Source of the DNA: Candidatus Raymondbacteria bacterium RIFOXYA2_FULL_49_16
GTDB taxonomy: Bacteria > Fibrobacterota > OXYB2-FULL-49-7 > XYB2-FULL-49-35
NCBI GenBank assembly: GCA_001789205.1
Contig: MFYT01000030.1
Coordinates: forward strand, 1-59,345
DNA length: 59,345 nt
Direction: 5' to 3'
The position numbers and the translations under genes were made by a program. The number at the start of each line of letters is the position of its first letter. Within the stretch, counting starts at the first letter, position 1. Of this stretch, positions 51,983-59,345 are shown piece after piece. The notes under the pieces were generated by a model. That model was given only the letters and a program-made list of their open reading frames with translations, did no database searches and was not told the origin of the DNA.

Positions 51983-53497
51983 ATGGTTCTGGCAATACTA
52001 CTAATGGTCTCAAGCATTTTTCTTTCCGCTTATACAACGTGGGACGGAAAAATTGTTCCTCCGCTCCCTGGTTCGGCAAGTCCTTCCCTGTGCAGCACAA
52101 ATACGCAATTGTATATGGCATTACGTACACAAACGGCCAACCGGATTATTGTTCTTAAAGACGGAACGTATAATATCGCATCCTTTGAGCCGCTGAGGAT
52201 AGATTCCAGTGGAATAACGATCCGTGGTGAATCAGGGGACCCAACAAAGGTCGTCATACGCGGCAGTGGATTCAGGAACTGCACCAATCTTGATGAGGAG
52301 ATGTTCGTCCTTTATAACGGTAACGTCACTTTTGCGGATCTTACCATCACCGATTCCAGGTGTCATGGATTGAAGGTCGAGAATGCGCGCGCCGATAACG
52401 TGCTTTTGCATAACGTACGTTTTATAAGCATTGGCGAGCGCAAAATCAAAGGAGGCAGCGTATACGATCCCACGAATTGGGAAATACGCTACTGCCATTT
52501 TGAGGATACATTGGCCCCAATCAATGACGCGTGCAGACAAGACCACGATAATGGCAATTACATTGCTGGTATGGATCTTATGAATGCCAGGGACTGGATC
52601 GTCCACGATTGCGTATTCCGGAACATTCGCGGCGCGACAGGGGGAGGGCGCGGGGCGATCTTCTTCTGGCAGGGTTGTCAGAACATGACCGTTGAAAGAA
52701 ATACTTTCATGGGCTGCGACCGGAACATTTGCTTTGGGAACTCATCGGGCGGCACTGCTGTTACCGGCGGTTTTATCCGGAACAACTTTATTGTTCGCGG
52801 GGCGGACAATGGCATTGAAATGGAGCACTCGTCGTTGGTTAGGATTTATAATAACACACTGTATAGCACAAACCCCACCTATACCATGACGGTGCAATTC
52901 AGCGCCAATGGCGCTGATAACGAATTCAGGAACAACATCATTTTTGGGAACATTTCCGGAAGCGTGCAGACCATGTCGAACAACATCACGAAGAACTCTG
53001 CCGCTGATGCGAATACAAACTGGTTTGTTGATAGAACGAATGGAGACCTGCATCTGACCGCCAATGCAACGCAGGCCACAAATACTGGCGCAGACCTTGT
53101 TTCCGATGATTGGGATGGGCATCTGAGGGAAGGGACTCCCGACATAGGCGCGGACGAATACAATTCCGTACGTGTAGAAGGTGCATACCAGCGTTCTGTT
53201 TCCCCCATGGTATCGATTTCTTCGGTTGAACCCAACCCTTTCAACCCTTCCGTTACCATACAGTATTGCATTTCATCCCTGGTGTGTGAAGGGACCGAAA
53301 ATGCGTTACTTGCCGTATATACTATGTCCGGAAGGCAGGTGAAGGTCATGTTTTATGGAAACGTGAGTGCGGGGATGCATGAAATACAGTGGGATGGCAA
53401 GGATGGCTCGGGAACGCGGGTTGCAGGCGGTATATATGTTTTTTGCTTGAAGATGGGGGAGCGTACGGCGATTTCCAAAGGTTTGTTAATACGATAA
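51983..53497 (+). CDS. Secreted right-handed beta-helix protein with T9SS domain (3 of 3)
   Basis: 504 residues; AGGAGGGGGGGG precedes the ATG. A signal peptide (MVLAILLMVSSIFLSAY) leads to TTWDGKIVPPLPG and a beta-helix closely matching the gene at 47346: LKDGTYNIASFEPLRI, TIRGESGDPTKVVI, SRCHGLKVENARADN, RDWIVHDCVFRNIRGA, GRGAIFFWQG, VERNTFMGCDRNI, RNNFIVRGAD. A polysaccharide lyase-like or glycan-binding role is inferred from the fold. The sorting domain has PNPFNPSVTIQY, WDGKDGSGTRVAGGIYVF and SKGLLIR. About 285 bases separate it from the UroD-family gene; no clear promoter was recognised there. Confidence 0.85.
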   Translation: MVLAILLMVSSIFLSAYTTWDGKIVPPLPGSASPSLCSTNTQLYMALRTQTANRIIVLKDGTYNIASFEPLRIDSSGITIRGESGDPTKVVIRGSGFRNCTNLDEEMFVLYNGNVTFADLTITDSRCHGLKVENARADNVLLHNVRFISIGERKIKGGSVYDPTNWEIRYCHFEDTLAPINDACRQDHDNGNYIAGMDLMNARDWIVHDCVFRNIRGATGGGRGAIFFWQGCQNMTVERNTFMGCDRNICFGNSSGGTAVTGGFIRNNFIVRGADNGIEMEHSSLVRIYNNTLYSTNPTYTMTVQFSANGADNEFRNNIIFGNISGSVQTMSNNITKNSAADANTNWFVDRTNGDLHLTANATQATNTGADLVSDDWDGHLREGTPDIGADEYNSVRVEGAYQRSVSPMVSISSVEPNPFNPSVTIQYCISSLVCEGTENALLAVYTMSGRQVKVMFYGNVSAGMHEIQWDGKDGSGTRVAGGIYVFCLKMGERTAISKGLLIR

Positions 53498-53565
53498 TAG
53501 TATTTGCATGGGAAAGTGAAGCATTAATATCTTTTAAGATGAATAAACCATACAAAGGGGGTACA

Positions 53566-54840
53566 ATGGTTAACAGACTGCTTGTATTTTTATTTTTGGT
53601 AGCAGGCGTTTTTTCTTGCGCACTCGGGTTTCAAGGAACTGGTTCCTGGACTGAATTTTACCCGTTTTTGCACACTGATTCTATTACCCTCGATTCAATG
53701 AAAAAAGTAAATGTGCGTTGGCAAACCAACCAGATGTTGCGCGGATGGAGCAAATACCGGCTTGGCCTGATTGGGAATTCCGTGACAAACGACGGTCCTT
53801 TTCCTTCTGACATGTCAACAGGCTGCCATACATGGTGCGGAACAGGTATAACGAGCAAGCGGCCATCAAGGTTGTTTTGGACGAACTTTTTAAACGAGAC
53901 ATGGGGAGGGCCAACGGCCTTTAGCTCAGACGATCACCCCTGGTTATATGATACGGCATGCCATGGCCCGGAAAATGGCAATCAGATCGGCGCCACCACA
54001 GGCGGCGGTTTTACGTTATTGGGTAATTGTCTCAGCCACATCAAACCCATGTGGGTGACCATCATGTATGGTCACAACAATGCCGCAGTATGGGATGAAA
54101 CCCGCAGAAGCGAGTGGGACAGGCTCGTATCCCGGGCCCTTGACAGCAATGTCATTCCAATCATCGTGACGATTAATCCCTCCTGCGGTTCATGGTATCA
54201 TAATGGTTTGGTGCCTTCGTACAACGATTCATTAAAGGCTTATGCGATCGCCCGCCATGTCCCGGTCATTGATTGGTATGGAGCGGCAGTGAATCCTGCC
54301 ATTGGCGGATGCGATCTCAGGTCCGATTGCTGTACGCGAGACGGGGTCCATCCTGAACGGTCTCAGTCAGCGGGGAATTTCTCAGACAGCATCCTCTTTT
54401 ATCCCTATGCACAGGCAAAAGGGGTCCTTAATCCTGTGTGCGGTCTTTTAAATATTATGACTCTTGAAATGACCTACGAACTCCGGGCAAAAGCCATATT
54501 TCCCGCGGATTCCATAGTCAATACAGGGGTGTTTAAAAATGAGGGTTTTGTCCCGGAAAAATTGGACATTTCCGTATTGCCGAATCCTTTTAATCCTTCA
54601 ATTACGATACTGTTCATGGTGCCAAAAAAGGGAACTTCTGATTTGGTTTCGGTTGAGATATTCAATGCCGCTGGCAGAAAAATAAAGACAATATCAGATC
54701 GCATAGTGGAGCCGGGTGACTACCGCGCCGTATGGAATGGGACTGACGACCATAACAAGCCAGTAGGGGCAGGGTCGTATTATATCAAACTGATTTCAGG
54801 GCAGACTGTAAAAACATGCAAGGCCTTGTTGGCAAAATAG
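53566..54840 (+). CDS. Secreted SGNH/GDSL hydrolase with T9SS domain
   Basis: 424 residues from the ATG at 53566 (AAAGGGGG upstream); an in-frame extension to 53389 would overlap the previous gene. A signal peptide (LLVFLFLVAGVFSCALG) is followed by an SGNH hydrolase: Ser72 in LIGNSVT, the TIMYGHNNAAVW block III, VIPIIVTINPSCGSW, and Asp259/His262 in RDGVHPERS. These enzymes remove acyl groups from sugars or lipids. The catalytic domain resembles the SGNH part of the fusion at 33512. The sorting domain shows LPNPFNPSITILF, WNGTDDHNKPVGAGSYYI and CKALLAK. It follows the third beta-helix gene by 68 bases and may be cotranscribed with it. Confidence 0.85.
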   Translation: MVNRLLVFLFLVAGVFSCALGFQGTGSWTEFYPFLHTDSITLDSMKKVNVRWQTNQMLRGWSKYRLGLIGNSVTNDGPFPSDMSTGCHTWCGTGITSKRPSRLFWTNFLNETWGGPTAFSSDDHPWLYDTACHGPENGNQIGATTGGGFTLLGNCLSHIKPMWVTIMYGHNNAAVWDETRRSEWDRLVSRALDSNVIPIIVTINPSCGSWYHNGLVPSYNDSLKAYAIARHVPVIDWYGAAVNPAIGGCDLRSDCCTRDGVHPERSQSAGNFSDSILFYPYAQAKGVLNPVCGLLNIMTLEMTYELRAKAIFPADSIVNTGVFKNEGFVPEKLDISVLPNPFNPSITILFMVPKKGTSDLVSVEIFNAAGRKIKTISDRIVEPGDYRAVWNGTDDHNKPVGAGSYYIKLISGQTVKTCKALLAK

Positions 54841-54959
54841 ATCCCAGGGAAATATTGGATAATCGCGAACTATAAGTGTAGCTTTAGCTGATAATTTATT
54901 GCCTTCGGGTCTATGTATTTAAAACCCTGTCACCCAGGATGGGGTAGCAAATTATTCAC

Positions 54960-54988
54960 CCAACCCCTTTTTGGGTTGGCCTTTCTTT
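54960..54988 (+). terminator. Probable terminator after the SGNH gene
   Basis: CCAACCC (54960-54966) pairs with GGGTTGG (54973-54979), followed by CCTTTCTTT. It lies about 120 bases after the SGNH stop codon. The T-run is interrupted, so it is moderately convincing. Confidence 0.55.
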
Positions 54989-55043
54989 AAACCATTCCAG
55001 CCAGACTCTATCAATGGGTATATGTTTTTGATATAAAAAAAAA

Positions 55044-55072
55044 TTGACCAGGATTTTCTAAAAATATATATA
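55044..55072 (+). promoter_or_regulatory. Candidate promoter of the gene at 55246
   Basis: TTGACC (55044-55049), a 17-base spacer and TATATA (55067-55072; TATAAA at 55069 with spacing 19) would give a leader of about 165 bases before the GTG start. Confidence 0.45.
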
Positions 55073-55245
55073 AAAATGTTATCCTTTGCGCAGAAAATAT
55101 CAAATTTTCTCTTATTTGCAGGCATATTTTATCATGCTATGCCATATGCTTTTTTATATAATTATACAAGGGGAGTCAAATTCTTAGTCGTCCATAAGTC
55201 TGCTTAAACAATTAAAATAGTGGGGGGGAGGGGGCTTTTTTTTTA

Positions 55246-56877
55246 GTGTATTTTTTATTTTTCAGCCTATTTTTAGCCTCAGTTCCGGTATTTGCCGTTT
55301 GCGGGGCAGATACCTCAGTGTCATTTCAACTACCAAGTATTCCTGGTCATCTCCTGACCATCGACCAGATTGAATACAAGGGAGCATTCAGGCTACCAAC
55401 AGGCGGTGTTACCCCCCTCACCTGGCAGTTTGGAGGACAGGGACTTACTTTTTATCCAAAAGGCGATCCCAATGGTCCTGATGATGGCTACCCTGGTTCA
55501 CTTTTTGGCCTAGGACATGGATATGGATATACTATTTCTGAAATATCCATTCCAGTACCAGTTATTTCAACCACAAAGAACGTGAATGAACTTAACCACG
55601 CCCAGACCCTGCAGCCCTTCATTAACGTTAAAAGCGGCTGCGCTGTGAGTGGCGATGTCCCGCCGCTTACCACCCAGCCGCACGCGCTCGGATATCTGCC
55701 AAAGCAGGGAGACCAGGATACGGACAAACTTTATTTCAGCGGTTACGGTGATGGGTATGCCCCTACTGAAGAATGGAGCCGGGGCTGGTGCAGCATTGAC
55801 CTTTCAAACCCAAACCCTGCTGGTATGTGGACCCTGGGTACATATTCAAATTTTGTCGCAGGTAATAGTTATTTCCAGATACCCACGGAATGGGCGAACC
55901 AATATTGTCCTGGTAAGGTACTTGCGATTGGCGGTTCTTATGCTTCAACGTGCGGAAGGCTTGGCTGTTTTAAAGGTCCCAGCCTTTTTGCCATTTCCCC
56001 ATGGACTCAGGGTGGTCCGCCTGCTCCGGGAACGGCTTTGCTATACACAAAACTCCTGGAATATAACGATACGCATCCAATTGATGCGCATGTTCAAGAC
56101 GCGGACAGTTATGTGGGTGGCGGCTGGGTGGAATATGGCGGAAAGACAGCTGTCATTTTCTTTGGCAAAAAAGACGCGGGAGAGAGTTATTACGGGTATC
56201 CTAAAAACGACTCAGGCCATGTGGTGTATGACGGTGATTCTACGTGCAAATGCACTGCAGTGAACTGCGCAGGCGAGACATATTGCTGGAAAACAGAAGG
56301 CGCGTGCGGGTCTGGCAGGGGTTGGACTGCGGATTGGCCGCGGGCGTGCATATACCTCTTCGATCCTGATGACATTGCGATGGTGGCGCAGGGAACTATG
56401 CAGCCATACGAGCCCAAACCCTATGCGCGGTTTGACTTTACAGACCAGATATTCGATCCTGGATTGCAGAAACGGAGAATCGTCTCCGGTGCAGTCGACA
56501 ATGAACATGGTCTCTTCTATGCGGCTGAATACCAGGCAGATGGCTATGCACCTATTATTCATGTGTTCAAGGTCAGCGGTAATGTCTCAGTGAACAATAA
56601 GGACGGCTCTATTAATAAAAATGTGCGTATTACCGCACGTCCGAATCCATGCAATTCAAGCACCGTGATTACCATCACTGGAATGGGGACAGGACTTTCC
56701 TATGTTGATGTTTATTCTGTCAATGGTTCGCGTGTCAACCATGTCCCAATACGCAATGCGCGGCCTGGTTTGGTAACAATGATATGGGACGGGAACAAGC
56801 AGCCAAGCGGTATATATATCATAAAAGCTTCCATCGGCGAGTGCATGGTATGTAAACGGCTTATTCTCATGAGATAA
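55246..56877 (+). CDS. Secreted protein of unknown function with T9SS domain
   Basis: 543 residues from a GTG at 55246, with a long G-rich site (GGGGGGGAGGGGG) about ten bases upstream. A signal peptide (MYFLFFSLFLASVPVFAVCG) is followed by about 430 residues with propeller-like character: IEYKGAFRLPTGG, GGQGLTFYP, SLFGLGHGYGYTISEISIP, AVIFFGKK, CIYLFDPDDIAMVAQG, VSGAVDNEHGLFYAAEY. I do not recognise the family; the Gly-rich loops and many Cys residues suggest an extracellular, disulfide-containing protein. The sorting domain has the Cys variant ARPNPCNSSTVITI, then WDGNKQPSGIYIIKA and CKRLILMR. The next gene begins within 30 bases, so they form an operon. Confidence 0.8.
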   Translation: MYFLFFSLFLASVPVFAVCGADTSVSFQLPSIPGHLLTIDQIEYKGAFRLPTGGVTPLTWQFGGQGLTFYPKGDPNGPDDGYPGSLFGLGHGYGYTISEISIPVPVISTTKNVNELNHAQTLQPFINVKSGCAVSGDVPPLTTQPHALGYLPKQGDQDTDKLYFSGYGDGYAPTEEWSRGWCSIDLSNPNPAGMWTLGTYSNFVAGNSYFQIPTEWANQYCPGKVLAIGGSYASTCGRLGCFKGPSLFAISPWTQGGPPAPGTALLYTKLLEYNDTHPIDAHVQDADSYVGGGWVEYGGKTAVIFFGKKDAGESYYGYPKNDSGHVVYDGDSTCKCTAVNCAGETYCWKTEGACGSGRGWTADWPRACIYLFDPDDIAMVAQGTMQPYEPKPYARFDFTDQIFDPGLQKRRIVSGAVDNEHGLFYAAEYQADGYAPIIHVFKVSGNVSVNNKDGSINKNVRITARPNPCNSSTVITITGMGTGLSYVDVYSVNGSRVNHVPIRNARPGLVTMIWDGNKQPSGIYIIKASIGECMVCKRLILMR

Positions 56878-56903
56878 TGAGCATCGTGGAGAAGGAGACC
56901 GCT

Positions 56904-59030
56904 GTGCGAAAACTATTTTTTCTGGCCATTGCCATCCTGACATTGTTCTTGTCAATTTCCGGATACGTTCCCACTAACGTTACTGTTGTATATCACTCGG
57001 GCCAGGTGTTTTTAACATGGGACAAACCATTGTCAGCACTGGCGGACACGGAATACACCATATACTGTAATACATCTCCAATAACGCAGTCCGATCTGAT
57101 AGCGGCGAATAAAAGGGTTGTTGTCCCGTCTGACCATGCATCCAACCCTATTCTCAATTTTCTCGCAAATGACGTTACTAGCGGATGGCAATCAACGCAG
57201 CCGCCGATCGCTATTGTCAGGAACATCATAACCCCGCTCGATCCGTTGTTTTCCGGATGCGCCCAGCAGGTTCCTGACAACAAGAACATGGTTGTTTTAA
57301 CAACACAGGTAAACGGATCGTATTACTATGCTGTTACCGCAACGACAGGGGGTGTTGAAGATAAGAGCATCACCAGCGGCAATTCAGCAGGCCCTGTTAT
57401 TGAAATAAAACAAGAACCTGAACCTGTGCTTATATGGCAATCTGAGGCACGGACAGCTCGGATGTATCTGCAATATATGGACATTGAACATCCGATGTTT
57501 AATAAAAATCCTCCCCGGGGCATCTATGCCTGGCCATACTGGGTGGGCGTAAAGGATACGTCGGTTTCTCAAAAAGATACGTGTGTCATGGAATTATATC
57601 TTATTGGCGGCCATCAAACAATGAACGGTATCGGGGATGGCATAAGTCCGTGGGATATTACGGTAAATAAAATAGATGTCGTTGTAAAGCCTACTGACTG
57701 GGACTGCTGGTGGTTTGGATACAGCCAAACTATGGATTTCCAAGACCAGGCGCCCCAAAAGGCGGTCCTTGGTCCTGTAGTCAATTATACACAAGCGCGT
57801 GTCATGGACTTTTTAAAATGGATGATTAAGGAATCGCCGTATTATTCTCCGCGCATTGATACAAACCGTATCTTTGTCCTAGGCAATTCAAACGGCGGTT
57901 ATGGGACACTTACGTTTACGTATAATTACCCCAGCATGTTCGCTTTTTCCATGACAAGCAGCGGGGAGGAGAATCCTGTTCGCTATGTCGTTGACACTGT
58001 CGCAAATAAAGGCATTTTAACCGCGTTCTACGGTTGGAGGAGCGAATATCTGGTTGATCATTATTCTATGACAAAAGCCGCTGACATGATCAATATCCCC
58101 CACATGCTTAGTATAAACAAAGGAAGCGCCCTTCCATTTGTTTTTATACGGTATGGCGGTCAGGACAGTTATTCAGCATATGCGCGCGGCTATTTCCCGG
58201 CGTTTAACGATAGCAGACAGGGCTGGTGCGGCGGTGTTGATGGGTCTGCCGGGCACGATGGCGGCCAGGTGCCTGCATGCCCGCAACTAAGGACCTTGCG
58301 CAAGAACAATTCTTATCCCGCATTTTCCAATGCATCGGGCAATGCCGCTTTGCCAATGCCAAATCCCTATAATGCAGCGGATGACTATATGTTCAATACC
58401 TACTTCATGTGGAGTACGCCCTATTATCAGGTTGGCGGGTTTAAGAACCAGGTTGATGAAACCAATAGATATGAAATAGTCATAGCGTCAACTGCCGGGG
58501 ATGTTGTCGCGGATATTACACCGCGGCGTATGCAGCGCTTCGACGTTGTAGCGGGAAAAGAGTATATACTTAAAAATACAGGGGCAAATGATACGAATAC
58601 GGTATATCAGACCGATACTGTAACAGCGGATCTGGATGGCCTTGTCACGGCTACGGGTTTTCAGGTGAAATCGGGCGATCAAGATATTGGCGGATCGCGT
58701 TTGATCATAGTTCCCAAAGACCCCGTAACACACATCGAAAGGTCTTCTGTTGTTCAAGACGGGTTTCTTGCTGTCTCCATTGCCCCCAATCCCTTTAATC
58801 CAACAGCTGTTGTGTTAATACAAGACAATAGTCTGGGAGCCCGTAGTAGGACTAGTACGATAAAAATATTTGATATTAGAGGAAAACAGGTGGTTTCCGC
58901 AATCGCGGCCTTTACCGGCAACACCTGTACCTATGCATGGAATGCGGGCGCATTACATGCAGGAATGTATCTGATGGAAATAAACGCCGGGAAATATACC
59001 GTTATAAAAAAGGCTATTCTGATAAAATAA
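56904..59030 (+). CDS. Secreted FN3-like/alpha-beta hydrolase esterase with T9SS domain
   Basis: 708 residues from the GTG at 56904, which has AAGGAG seven bases upstream and begins the signal peptide directly (RKLFFLAIAILTLFLSISG). An ATG at 56877 would add nine residues with no ribosome site. It is paralogous along its length to the protein at 851: SGQVFLTW and QSDLIAANK in the FN3-like module, then a hydrolase domain with triad Ser329 (GNSNGG), Asp421 (GGQDS) and His451 (AGHDGG). The family is CE1/PHB-depolymerase-like; an ester on a polysaccharide is the likely substrate (inference). The sorting domain has APNPFNPTAVVLI, AGMYLMEI and KKAILIK. Confidence 0.85.
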   Translation: MRKLFFLAIAILTLFLSISGYVPTNVTVVYHSGQVFLTWDKPLSALADTEYTIYCNTSPITQSDLIAANKRVVVPSDHASNPILNFLANDVTSGWQSTQPPIAIVRNIITPLDPLFSGCAQQVPDNKNMVVLTTQVNGSYYYAVTATTGGVEDKSITSGNSAGPVIEIKQEPEPVLIWQSEARTARMYLQYMDIEHPMFNKNPPRGIYAWPYWVGVKDTSVSQKDTCVMELYLIGGHQTMNGIGDGISPWDITVNKIDVVVKPTDWDCWWFGYSQTMDFQDQAPQKAVLGPVVNYTQARVMDFLKWMIKESPYYSPRIDTNRIFVLGNSNGGYGTLTFTYNYPSMFAFSMTSSGEENPVRYVVDTVANKGILTAFYGWRSEYLVDHYSMTKAADMINIPHMLSINKGSALPFVFIRYGGQDSYSAYARGYFPAFNDSRQGWCGGVDGSAGHDGGQVPACPQLRTLRKNNSYPAFSNASGNAALPMPNPYNAADDYMFNTYFMWSTPYYQVGGFKNQVDETNRYEIVIASTAGDVVADITPRRMQRFDVVAGKEYILKNTGANDTNTVYQTDTVTADLDGLVTATGFQVKSGDQDIGGSRLIIVPKDPVTHIERSSVVQDGFLAVSIAPNPFNPTAVVLIQDNSLGARSRTSTIKIFDIRGKQVVSAIAAFTGNTCTYAWNAGALHAGMYLMEINAGKYTVIKKAILIK

Positions 59031-59051
59031 AATCATTAAAAGGAGGGGGTT

Positions 59052-59345
59052 ATGGTTACAGTATCCGTAAAACTGGTTTTCGTAGCGCTGGCGGTTTTGT
59101 CTTCATTTTTAACAGCGGCAACACCTACGGGATTGACCGCTCTGCATAGGGACGGCCAGACTTTTCTTACCTGGAACGATGTTAGCGGTGCAATAGCATA
59201 CAACATATACCGGTCAACAACAACAACATTATCAAGCACAGACCTTATTCCTTCGCACAAGGTGGCGACGATCGACAGTGGATCATCGTATTATAAATAT
59301 TGGGCGGAAAAGAATGCCGCTTATTTTGGCGGTCCCTTGGCCGGT
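59052..59345 (+). CDS. Secreted FN3-like protein, 3'-truncated by the window end
   Basis: 98 codons are visible from the ATG at 59052 (AGGAGGGGG upstream, 21 bases after the previous stop). A signal peptide (KLVFVALAVLSSFLTAA) is followed by an FN3-like start, TGLTALHRDGQTFLTWNDVS and YNIYRSTTTTLSSTDLIPS, as in the esterases at 851, 8272 and 56904. It is therefore probably another esterase of this set, with the catalytic part and presumed T9SS domain beyond the window. Confidence 0.8.
   Translation, partial: MVTVSVKLVFVALAVLSSFLTAATPTGLTALHRDGQTFLTWNDVSGAIAYNIYRSTTTTLSSTDLIPSHKVATIDSGSSYYKYWAEKNAAYFGGPLAG

Larger units (their letters stand above)
54841..55245. other. Intergenic region with terminator and promoter candidates
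   Basis: 405 bases without a gene. A terminator (54960-54988) and a promoter candidate (55044-55072) are listed separately. In addition ATAATTT...GC (54891-54902) can pair with GCAAATTAT (54947-54955) around GC-rich inner segments, which might be a structured RNA element, but it matches no riboswitch I recognise. Confidence 0.5.

Overview
The window looks like a chromosomal segment of a bacterium of the FCB superphylum, close in style to Fibrobacterota or a related candidate phylum (inference). The main reason is the density of secreted proteins built as signal peptide, passenger and a C-terminal type IX secretion (T9SS) type-A sorting domain. That domain has a PNPFNP motif, then a W(N/D)(A/G)...SG(I/V)Y block, then a basic KKI-L-(R/K) tail. 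Ribosome binding sites are strong AGGAGG types, and the clearest promoters read TTGACA-N17-TATATT. No tRNA, rRNA, CRISPR array, insertion sequence or T9SS machinery gene was seen.

Region 1 (1-12.2 kb) is a co-directional run of secreted proteins: two esterases with fibronectin-III-like N-termini, the end of a third hydrolase, a NodB-like/LamG protein, an Asp-box propeller protein, a 136-residue protein that is little more than a signal peptide and a sorting domain, and a jelly-roll protein. Region 2 (12.5-24.3 kb) holds a MerR-type regulator, two very large GT2/TPR glycosyltransferases, and a leftward group with a GT-A/GT-B pair, a 63-residue protein and a SelW-like selenoprotein. The selenoprotein is invisible to ordinary gene calling because of its in-frame UGA; a SECIS-like hairpin follows the UGA. 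Region 3 (24.25-30.6 kb) is a 6.2-kb module bounded by diverged direct repeats derived from the promoter and first codons of the 23S rRNA methyltransferase gene. It carries a membrane-spanning AraC regulator, a 59-residue exported peptide, a second Asp-box protein and a decayed T9SS cargo gene.

Region 4 (30.5-39.3 kb) mixes housekeeping genes (RlmD-type methyltransferase, enolase, NIF3-like protein, SWIB-domain protein, small zinc-ribbon protein) with a secreted transglutaminase-like/SGNH fusion and an IclR regulator. Region 5 (39.3-59.3 kb) is a second secreted-protein locus: YCF48-propeller/PIG-L fusion, amidohydrolase, two GntR/LacI-type regulators (one broken), a Gfo/Idh/MocA oxidoreductase, three paralogous right-handed beta-helix proteins, a CBM9-like AraC membrane regulator, a UroD-family protein, an SGNH hydrolase, an unknown secreted protein and two more FN3-type proteins, the last cut by the window end.

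Taken together, regions 1, 3 and 5 look like a polysaccharide or glycoconjugate processing system without SusC/SusD. Esterases, deacetylases, beta-helix proteins and propellers would be exported by T9SS encoded elsewhere. Membrane AraC proteins with carbohydrate-binding-like sensors, together with IclR and GntR regulators, would control them (inference).
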